From: Plutella xylostella
Lineage: Eukaryota > Arthropoda > Insecta > Lepidoptera > Plutellidae
Direction of reading: 5' to 3'
NCBI RefSeq assembly: GCF_932276165.1
Contig: NC_064007.1
Coordinates: 320,001-384,000, forward strand
Length of the DNA stretch: 64,000 nucleotides
Part shown: piece after piece, positions 34,501-46,500 of the stretch
Position numbering within the stretch: position 1 is the first letter of the stretch
Layout of the letters: each line of letters opens with the position of its first letter
The notes under the pieces: model-generated
What the model saw: the letters and a program-made list of their open reading frames with translations, nothing else
What the model was told of the DNA's origin: nothing
The model's database searches: none
Position numbers and translations under genes: made by a program

Positions 34501-37500
34501 ATTGGTCGTTTGCCAACATCCACTGCATATCACTACACATACACAATGACTTGTCTATTGAGTATACTGACCTTGACCTTGCTCCTAAATTATGAAGCAG
34601 GCATTACAAGTTCACTTATTTCCTATCAACTGCTAAATAGGACCACGTTTTGAACGGCTCCTAATCTAACAAAATTTTGCACATACACGTGCTCACGTCT
34701 GTAATCCCTGTTAGTCACAGGTGACTCGCAAGCGAGCTACCCATTTTTCTTGCAAGTTCATATATTTACTACCAACTTCGAAATAAGACGAAGCAAAAAG
34801 TAAGAAGTATGCCCTGAGCCCTCACCTCCCATGATCTTATGATGCGTGTCGGACGTGGTCGGGGGCGTGGGCTTGTGGCTCTGCCCCGTGGCCCGGTACA
34901 GCGCCATCACCCACAGGTGGCACTCGTTCTCGTCCCCCACCCCCATCAGTACTGACTCGCCGTCGCGGACCGCGTTCATGAAGTACTTGGCTCCAACCAG
35001 CTCTGGAATTACGATGTTTTGGATGGGAGAATAGACGTTTATTGGTTTATGATGATTTTAATATTTTGTAATTTCGAAAAGGCTATGTTTTTCAAACAGT
35101 TACTGTACTCGACACACAGACTACTGTCCGACAGTGCTAACTTTGCAACTGGTAAAATATTGGCAAATAATTTTTTCTATGTTGCAAAGTTAGCATTGTC
35201 ACACTCTAATTAACCAGTGCACAACAGTTGGTTTTAGTGATTTGTGCAATACATTAATAAAGTTTTATACTTAACCGTACCTTGTCCAACCATGAGTTGA
35301 GCTGAAAACAAAACATACAATTAAAACAGATTACAACCAACACAATCCTATATAAAGTACCGTGTTCATGCAAGCTCAGCATTGCCAAAATGGCATAGAA
35401 ATTAGTAGTAAATAATTCGCGACAAATTGCGGAATTGGTTTATCGTTCTGATAGCACTCTGATAAAATACATTACCACTCGCGAGCTCAATGTAGTCCAC
35501 GGTGAACCCATCCAGCTGCATCATCTCCGCCGGCTCCGACTTCTTGTCCTTGTAGGAGCACAGCGCGAACGTGTACTGGCTGACCTGCACCAGCACCATG
35601 TAGCGCCGCTTCCACTTGCGCCACACCGCCTTGCCGATCACGTGCAGGTAGCTGGGTAAAGAAGCTTGGTTATTGTAGGAATCTGTTTTTACTTTGATGA
35701 CATAATTGGCTCTATTCTTAGATAAAGAGAGATCTAAAGCACCTTTTAGTAGCTTATTTCTTAATTTTATCGAGTCGGTGACTAATAAAAGAGCTGGCCT
35801 ACAGCCTACGCTTCTCATCGTGGTGAAATAATTGGAAAGTTAGATTTTAGACTGTTCTGGGAGCGGCGAACGTATGTTTATTGTTACACTTGAAACGTCA
35901 CTAGTGGAAGATCACATCATGCTCCTCAAATTAATCGATAGCAGGGATAAATGTATTTTTTGAGGAATGATGTTCAAATAGATGTGTCCTTACCCACAAT
36001 GCTTCATGTTGAGAGGCTTGTCCATCCGACACGCAATCTTGATCCTCAGGTCTTGGTCTGGCAAGTTCTTAGGAACTGTCATACGATGCCACTCGGGTAC
36101 CTATGAATGTCGTAAATATTTATTTTTATTTAAACTTGACAAAGTTAGATTTATATGACCATGCATAAATTTACAATCTAATGTATTTAAGGGGCACATT
36201 GAAAGAACATAATCTGCCCATAATGTTATGTAATATCTACAACTCTCGATTAATTATAGCTTGTTACCTTGCTGGACAGTGGCGTTGGTCGTAGAACGAC
36301 TTTCCCCAGTTCCTTGTCTTCAAGCGCCAGAACTCCGGGGTTCTCCGTGTACAGCTTGATCTTCACGGCCGGCAGCGGCTGCGTCGTGCTGAAGTCACCT
36401 TGGGTGTCCCACCTGGATGTAAGATTTACAACCGTAAAAATTGTAGAGCGTATACCTAAACGTCTTGCATCCCAAATATTTCGACATACGTTCTTCGATC
36501 GCACCTCTTCTAACTGCCAGCTTCAATATCCCTATCTACCGATGACTATGACCTGTCAAAATCAACTTTTTCATCCATAATTTTATTATCCTTTTCAAAA
36601 CATAATCCAGATTTCAAAAGAAGCTGTTGACTAGCAATTCCTATAAAATAACTCAGTAGGGCGCCAATTTTGTCGATAACTTTTTCACATTCGTCCCTTA
36701 TTTAATTTGTATGGTGTTGACACTCACATAGGCTTGGAGGCCTCGGCCTGGTCGGTCTGCAGCTTGTCGCCCCCCTCCACCTCCATGGTGCAGTACACGA
36801 TGCGGTTCGGAGCCAGCGACTTCAGGCCCTTCACCTCCATCACTACCACCTACAAGCATCGGTATAGCATTGGATGAGGAAGGCTCTTTGACAATGGCCT
36901 TGGGCACACGTGGTGTCTAGTGATTTGTTTTATGAGTTCCAATGTGAAAGTATGCATTGTTTTGAACAAAAGATGTATGTTCGTGAAATGAAAGATTAAC
37001 TGCAGGTTTCACTTCTGATTACATAGGTATGGCATGCATTACGATTTAAGTTGAAATGGTCGGTAGATTTAATCAAGATTGCAACTGAGACTAGGTATCT
37101 CTTTGAATTTTAACAGTCACATTAGTCTTTTTTGCCACAACATCATCATAATTCAACAGCAACACCTTACCTCAATTTGGAACGTTAGTACTACATCCAT
37201 TTTGGTCAGCTGAGTGTCGACGTCTCCTCCATCGCTTTCTCCTGTCAACTTGTTGGCCAAAGAGCCTTGTGATCTGAAACACAACTGCTTACTCAACCTT
37301 GGACTCGGGTCCGGTCCGGCATTGGATCTGATGGTCCAATCACGTCAATTAATTGCCAATTTTAGGCCACCACCGTGAGAATTTAGGTTTCATTTATTCG
37401 TCCATGTTTATGAAGCATTTCAGTGCATAGTTAGTCACATTGTAAAGAGCAAAAATTCATGATTTAATACAGATAAGAGTTATAAGCAAACATCCATTCA

Positions 37501-40500
37501 TATTAATATACATAATATAGGATATTAATGGATTATTTAATGCAATGAATCAAGAATCCAGAACCAGTGTTGTGACATGGATTATTGTACAGATGGAGGG
37601 GCATTCACACATATTTGGACACAATGCATGGTGGTAACATTACATACGGGACCCATCACCGATATCCAAGAATGATTAAGCAAAGAAATAGATTTTAGAG
37701 GTATTATAAAAGAGCAATCTAACTAATACTAGCTGTACTGGCAGAGTAGGAAATAGGCAAGCAAGACTATGATGGTGTATGTATATACGTAGCATCAAAA
37801 ATATATTATATACTTAAGTGTATTATGACGGTTAGGGACATAGTCGTACTTACCATTGGTAATATAAAATAAAAGCTCAAATATACAGTGGAACGTAGGT
37901 ATTTATAATAAGCAAAGCTCTTTAATAAGATACCTATTAGCTTAAATTTATCCGTTGATTATTGCTAAACACGGTACTTATGATGATAAAAACAATTGCA
38001 ATTAAAAAAGGTGTTATTGATGAGAAGAAATATGTTAAATGTGGAATAATAAAATAATACAATTGCTCATTTACTTCTGTGAAAGTTTCAAAAAAGCTCT
38101 GTGATCTTTTATTGCTTAAGTTAAATTACATAACTTTTATTGTCAATATACTGGCAGTATTGATATGTGTCACAAATGGAAGACTTGATAAGGTGTCATA
38201 AAACTTAGCGTTTATAGGCTCTTATAATAATAAGCTCATATTTATAGCTTTATCTACCATAAAAAGTCTAAAAGCTGAGGATTGGTATATTTCTGGCTGT
38301 GTTTAGTAAAAGCGATTCGATCCCTATGTTGTCATTGATAATGTTTCATCACATTCAGATAACTCTGACCACTCGGATAATCTAGTTCAGTTTACTGCTA
38401 AGCTCTAAGCTTCTAAAGATACTTTGTCTATAGTAACTACGGTGGTCTCAAATGACAACTCTAGGGTTTCCAAACGGTAGGTATTAGGGTGTTGGGGTCC
38501 TGCTACAACAAGACACGTGCTGAAAGTTTATCAATTTTGTATTTATTACTTGTACTTCCTTTATCCGATCCGGTTAAGTGCCAGGGGACAGAGAAATAAT
38601 AAACAAAATGAAAATATTGAGTCATGGAAAGTGTATTGATGAACGTCCATCTCTAACCTTTTGAGTAACTCTTAACTCACGTTACCTCTTTCATCCTAAA
38701 TTAGGATTATATCTGAGGCCAATTTGACATATTTATTGGTGCCAATGAATGTTAAAACGGTTAATTTGAAAAAAAACCTACAGATTACTTGTAGATTGGT
38801 AGAATGATAGTGTGAAATGGACGAACATGACATTTTATTGAAATCTATCGATAGTAATTAAATGGAAGAAACTATTGTGAGTGCAATACACTCTAAGAAC
38901 TAATAAATGAAAATATAGGATAATAATATCACAACACAACAATAAAATAGTAAGTTCACAAACAAGGAATTCCAAAATATGTTGAAGTAATGATTACAAA
39001 GATTTAGAAAATGCCAATTAGTTTCAGCAAGTAATATCAACTTATTTTTCAATGAATAATGATCAGTAAGACACTTTAGCTACAGTAGTAGGTACTAAGA
39101 AAGTTTTTATTGTAAATTACTGTGCTTTGACCCTTTCTGTTGTTTAATTTTAGATTTTTCATATATAAATTACAACGCATGACGCAAGACACACAAACAC
39201 AACAATGACACACCAAATAACAAAGGCAACCATATTTATCTTCTACTTTAAAAACTACCGGATTATAAAATATATTTTGCAATAAGTATTTCTGTTGGTT
39301 GTGTCTTTAATGTAGCAGATAAATTGGTATTTACTTGTAAGTACTAAAAATATTGAGGAAACAATGATTTTTATAGGTCCACACAACTTTCTCATATACT
39401 TCACTATTATCATTAATTTCCTCAACATTTTTAGCTCCATTTAGATTTAATTCTGTAAGTTTTTTGTTTATTCTGTAAACACTGACCTGTGATTATACCG
39501 CTTGATTTTATGCAGGCCATATTTGGAGTCGGCGCCGCCCTTCGACACGGGCAACGACTCCAGATTGGCCATCAGCAGGTTGATCGAAGACTTCAGCTCT
39601 TCTATGTACAGGGATTCCATCTCTTTCAGTACAAACTTCGGCATCAGCTTTCGGTTCTAGAAATAAAGCCATTATTAAGTCTTAATAAAGACAACATATT
39701 TACGTAAATACCTATTTTATTAAAGTCACATGAATTAGAAAATGAATAAACTTATATTGACCCTTTCCATTTCGTTGACTTTCTGCATCCGACCGTCCAG
39801 TTCTCTCCTGATGGCTGCGGCTTGTTCATCCGCAGAGTCCAACTGCATCAAAGTTGAACAATAAATTAGTAAAAAATACCAGCGATAAATATTAAACAGT
39901 CAATTGAAGCAATTAGATCAAACTGCCACGTTGAAAATGAAACAAAGATTTTTCATCAATACTTACAGTCTTCTTCTTCTTCTTCCTAGCCTTTTCCATA
40001 AGTAGGGTCGGCGTCATGTCACGCCATTTTACTCGTACCCTATCATCTGTCATATCTTCATTCACTCCACACTCTCATTACAGTATCAGTATCAAAAAAG
40101 TCTCACCAACAAAGCGTTGAACAGCAGTTGGTGTTCGAACTTCTTGACTCCCAATATCTGTTGGAACATGTCGTAGAGTTGTTCCTTGCTGAGGATGCAC
40201 TCGGCGTTGAGGCTCTGTTGCTGCGCACGCGACGGCCGCTTAGAGTCATCGTCGCCGGGGATGCCTGGGCAAGCCATTTGGGGTTAGTCAAAGGGTTGGA
40301 ATTTTCTTGGGATTTTACAATTTGGTGGTTATTGAGGTGTAGATATTATGAATGTGTTAGTGATTGATTTCCAAGTAAGTAGAAACTTTCAGTACTTGTT
40401 TTTGCAGGCCAGTGTTGAGGTGGAAGCTTTCAGTGTTGAAAGTTTGAATTGGTGTATTTTATTTCAGTTAATTACTCAGCTTATTTGGACCGAGATTTTT

Positions 40501-43500
40501 GGATTTCTGTCAATTAAGTTGACTTGTATGTACGGAACATTTACCAATGTGTTCAAATCTATTACTATCTTGCTCTGACACTATACTATCAAAGCAAGCG
40601 AGAAACATATTTAAATGCGTTTAAATGCTTTGTAAAAGTCACCCTTTATATTAGAGAGAATAAAAATAAAATTTTGCTTGCGTAAATTGTGTAGTTTTTG
40701 TGGCATTGTTAGATACAGTCATGTAGATCTACATGTTAATGGTGAGAGATTCATATAATTATAAAAAAAATACGATCAGGCATCTTTGAAGCTGAAATTA
40801 GTGTATTTTAAATCATGCATATTTGAAATATGTGAGTTGTTGGTACACGTGAATGACATTGGTACCAATATACAATCGGCATTGTAATTTACAGTTATAA
40901 TTATAGTAGTGGAGTGCAATAATGTAAACATTCAGTATTATAACACTTTCAAGGGTTTATGTAAACAGAATAGTAGGTATTTGAAAGTGTAAAATTTTAT
41001 TAGATGAGATTTATTTCATGTTTTCAAAACAAATTTGAAAAATACTTAAATTTTACTGCTTATTAAAAGTGATTTATCAAATAGCCAATGGAATAACCGA
41101 AATTGCCAACACTAAATTTAGCTTGAAAAGTATGTGTAAGTTACCACCATAATAAAAATAAACTGCTTGTGTACGCAGCAGCAAAAGTTATTGTACAATA
41201 CTGGGTAAATTTGCGTTATTAATAAAATGCATTTAAGCAAAACACAAGCTTTATCGACCTGCAAAGTAACTATCAAAAAGGCAAAATTTCATAAACAAGC
41301 AACAGTACAAGACGCAAGCACAAGATCCAACCAATCAAAAGAGTTGAAATGATCAGTTCTGAGTAACCTGATACCTGTTATTCCTGTTCGGGTGTGTGAG
41401 AGAGACATGTCGTGAGAGAGAGGGACAGAAACACGATAGAGTGAGCAGGCGACACAAAATTCGGGTACAAATAAAACTAAGGTTTTACATTTACCCTCTA
41501 CGTTTAGACAACCATGGTGATAGCAACAGTTTGAAATCAAAAGACTGATAGATTGATATAACGTAATTGTGGAATTTAATATGGCACAACTTGAATGTAT
41601 AATGTAAATAAATAATGGCCTAATGACTCAATTTTATCCATATTATGTCTCAAATCATCCCATCAGTCAGCTGTTATGGTTCCATTAAACCAGGAATAGC
41701 AAGGTATATTATTTTAAAAAATTGCTTTTGCTTATATTTTTCCGATTTTGCTAATGCTATTGTACAATGCTATTTCTGGTTTAAGGTATATTTAAATATC
41801 TCAGTTTAACATTACAGACAGTGATAATAGACAACATCAAGGCATTTCAGGCAGCACAATGATCAGTTTAGGTTGGTAGGTATTTATTGTAAGAGTTTAT
41901 TTTGAGTTTCAGAACATCTAATTTAGGAACTAATTTGCTGCCAATAGTTTGAAAGTATTTCAAAATGCAAAAATCCTTCCAAGTACGTATATTTTTTATT
42001 ATCGCCTTGGAAGATTTTTCGCATTTCTCAAGTGATTTTGATTAATCTAAGCTTTGCTTTAGTAAAACTGAAGATCAAAATCACTTACAAAGACAATCCA
42101 GAAAATGCATCAATATTGCATAGAATATAATTCAACACCGGAAGTTTCTGAATTTTCTTTATTTTAATATAGTTTATTTTGTACTGACTGTAATGAAGTA
42201 ACATTTAACATTGAGTTTTTACGATGCACATACATTATTTTTTGCAATAAGTATCACAACAATGCAATCTGCAAACCTCAAGCTTGGTTTCAACACACAC
42301 ATGCCTTCATTTATTTTAAGATTTACTTAGTTTACGGAAAGTTAAAACCCTTTATCATACTCACCGGTTCCTTTCATTATGCAGTCAAATTTAGCCAGCC
42401 AGGAAGTTAAAACTGTTTCTTTACTTAATCCATCAATTTCAGGCAAAGACCTGGGAAATAAGGATTAAGTGAGTTTCTAATACTTGTATATTTTTATATT
42501 AATAGTTTTGACTTGTATCATCTTGAACAGGGATGGTTTATATAAATACTAGGTAAGTATATACCTACTAGGACCACTATTATTGTTGAATATTGTTTAA
42601 AAGCCAGATTTCAGTTACAAGTTCAAGTTTGGTTTTTCTAAATGATTAAACACTTTGAGTGTAAGTTTAAGCAATACTTGTCCCTAACTTTGTAAATATT
42701 GTAAAAACTTAAATAGCTAGATTCTATGAAGTTGCGCCTTTAACCTTACTCACAGACTCCAATCCTGTGTCAGTCCTGTCTATGTCCTCAATATTATATT
42801 ATTAATAAAAAAACAACTTCACAGGTGAAAATTAACTACTGATAAACAATAACTTTCTGTCCTTGACTTGTTCAAATACCTGACTCTCTTTTCAATGTTA
42901 TTTCTGAACACTTCGCGGAAGTCGTGGTGAGAACAGGCTCCGGATTTCACCATTTGCTCAACTCTCTCCGACTTGAGAAAAACGTCGTGGTAAGATTGGA
43001 CCGCATTTTGAAACGCCTCATCAGCTAGGATCTGGGTTTCGCCTTTTAGAAAAGCCTGTTAAAGAAAACACACTGATATTGATTACGTTCTCGAGTAATA
43101 TGCCTAAATATCTAGCATATAAATAGTTCCTATTTGTTGATCAACACATAACGCAACATTATCATTAGCGTTATAAAGGTATTTTAGATATTCAAATCCT
43201 AATCTGAGGAATCGTGTACATTGATGATATAATCATAATAAAAACATCATACAAAATATCTATGGAGGATGTTAATACTACATTACGGTTGTAAGATAGT
43301 AGATGAAGTATTAACCTGAAACCGAGCCTGTATGGTGTCCAGCTGGTGGGCCGTGAGCTTGGTATGCCTCCGCGTCATGTCGGTGGGTTGTTTCGCGTTG
43401 AACGGATGCGCGACACATCTAGACACGAACACGTACAGTTGAAGACGCCGCTTTTTGTCCTCTTCCAGTTTTTCCATCTTCTCCTGTAAAATCATACTTT

Positions 43501-46500
43501 TATTAAAGAGTGTACCATGAAATTTACTAACAATACCATTATATTTGAATATAATCATGACGCATAATTTGATGAGTAGATATAATCCATTTCCAAGGTT
43601 TACTTTGGCCGAGCATGTTAATTATAATTAAACGGTTGGATGTAGGTATAAGAAAAGAGCCTCTTTGAATGTCTTTTCAGTTCCTTCCACCCTGGTTTGT
43701 CAGCTGACGCTTATGAAACCTGACCATTTTTTCTGACTGACCTGAGGATCCTGGTCTTTGTCAGACTGGCTGGCGGCGGAGGGGCTGGGGCTGGGCGCCG
43801 GCGCCTCGCCGCTGCTGGCGCTGCCCGTCGACGTTCTGCGCATAAACGAACTATCGCATGATGCGAGTTATTACCCAGCGATGATGAGCGCGCTAGCTAC
43901 GCGGGTGACGGTGAGGTTGCTGAGTTACTTTGATTGTTTTTGCGGAAGGATTGGGACCCCTATTAGTAGTAGTTAGTATCTTCACTTGAGTTTCATTACC
44001 TAAGTACCTAAGTAAGTGTACTTATATTATATTTTTGTCCAAATTTATTACATAGAAGTCTTGTATTCAATTATGTGGTTACCAAAAAATTATATCTTAT
44101 TTGGTACCTTCCATATATACTTAAATTCAATAACAATCAAAGCAACTCATCAAAAGCAATCTACTGGCTACTACTGCACTACTTATTTCTATATTAATTG
44201 TTTAATTATATATATTTAGTCTAGGCAGTTACTATATTTTGGAATCGTACCTAGCTACTTACATGATACCTACATAATACTATAGATCTAATCATCTCCA
44301 AAGTATCTTTCAAACTGAGCCCAACTTTAAAGCTATTCTAGCAATGTAGATATGAGTCAAGTTTACTAAGTAAGCTCATGAGAACGATTTTAATGCTATG
44401 TGTTATGTGACCTAAGCGGGTAATTCGTATGTAAAATAATGCAAAAGAGTTGAGTAAATTACATGGAAGAACAGTCGGTTGATTAGGGTCGCATGTTACT
44501 TTACCTTACATAATGAGAAACGGGAAATTTTAATTAAGATTACCCGGAAAATTGAGCCTTGGGTCAAAGGCTTCTATTTAAGGATCTGTTAGCCAAAGCT
44601 ACTTAGATAAATAATTATTAATATTGGAAATTTTAATTGCTGGACAAACCTTAACGAAATTTATGTTTTCTTCACTGGAAACCTTATTTTATTATGCCGT
44701 CGATTTACAAAAATAGCCGTCTTGTAGATCATTAGAATGTTAAGTATAAAACTTTCAACATTACACTTGGCTAATGCTTGGGTACTTTATTTTATAAAAT
44801 ATATTATACATACTTAAGTAGATAGATCACCTTTTGGTAGTTTTGTTTTTAGTCTATTACAGTACCAGAGGCATAAATTTCTTTTGACAAATATAATTTC
44901 GTGTTCATTTATCGATAAAGGTACGCTGGGGGCGATAAGCTGTTCGGTCTCTATTTCGTTATGTGTGTAAACACGTCAATTACTCTCGAAAAAAAGCCAA
45001 TCAGCGGAATTGAATCACATTGTATTTTACAGGGCACTTTTATCGCATAAGCATCAAACTCTTGCGTCTTCATGTAATTCTCTGTCTCACTTACGCATGT
45101 GGCGGCGGCGCTAGTGCTGCCTCCCTCTGCCTCGTGGCGGGGTGCAGCGGCGCGGCCAGCGGCGCCGTCGTCAGCGGACTGGCTCCTGACAAACAGATGA
45201 ACAAACAATCAGCATTTATGTAATTAATGTATCATCAGCTCATAGAGCACAATCACTCTTCCTCTTTCGTTGTCTAATGCGGTTTCTTAACATGGGTTTG
45301 GATGATAAATACCTACCTAGCTAAAGTTTTTTGCGGCCGAGTTACTATTTGAGTCCACGAATAGCATAGATTACCTACGAGCTTAATAGCAGTAGCAGGT
45401 ATGTACCTAGAGTTAGAAACTTGGCTTGATCTGATTAACTTCTTTTTGACAGTGCAAGCTAAATGAGCCTCGTGTTGGCAACTTTCATTAAATATTTTGG
45501 TGGGATTGCATATTTTGAGCTAAACAATCGGCAATCTCATAATTTTATTTGTTTTCCTTACGCAAAAAAAGTTCACTTCACTCGCTCGCAATCGCAACCG
45601 AGTTTGTGTTACAACAAATTGAACAACTCGACAAGTTAGTCACAACTTGCTGCGACAATTATTCACTCCACAATATTTCCTCTCACTGCGAAGCTTATTC
45701 TTGTCGCTTTGTAAGTTTCATTCTGAATTAAACATTGCTTTGTACAACTTTATAATAGACCCCGAGTATACGGTTTCATAATATTAAACTTTTCATAACT
45801 TTGTTCGTGCAATACGCGACACGCTGAAATTAAATATGCATGGTGGCTGTAAAAAAAGCCGTTATTTTATGTCCAATACTAAGTACGGGTTTTTCGGATC
45901 GATACTAGATTGGCGACCTAGTTTTACAGTAACAAGCTTCAGATAATGATGAGAAAAAAGTCCAGCAGTGTATTGCAATAGGCTTGTAATAGATACTAGT
46001 ATAATCATATTCGAGGGTATATGAGCGAAAAAGTAGGTATAGAAATAGCTAATTTTTGGTATTTTTAACCTACGAGAGACTTTTGTCCCCAAGTTTAAAG
46101 TGTGTGTTATTCGTTACCAATGACCTTAGACAGGTAACAAACGACAGAGTGACAAGCGAAGACAGAGTGTTGTAACGCTCCTTTGTCTTCCAGGCCAGCA
46201 GTGGACGACTACAAGCAGATGATGTTTATGATGATGATGACCCTACATACCTTTCCCCGGCAGGCCGGCGGTGGAGCCCCGCGGCAGGTCGGGCTTGCCG
46301 CGCACGGAGGGGCGCGCCGCCGCCAGAGACCCCGGAGGCGCCGCTGCAACCAGGACCACATGAGTTATACATGAGGGAAACTATAGGGAATTTAGGGTAT
46401 TAAGAATGGGTGACTATGGGGTTGATGGTAAATGACGAATGCAGGATTTCTTGAGGCCAAACTATTTACTGAACCAAATTACATTTTCTTAAGTGTGTTC

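Noticed and set aside
44951..45208. 85-codon minus-strand frame reading Ser/Ala-rich through Cadps exon 3
   Set aside because: Its frame does not join exons 2 and 4; the phase 1-to-2 reading does.
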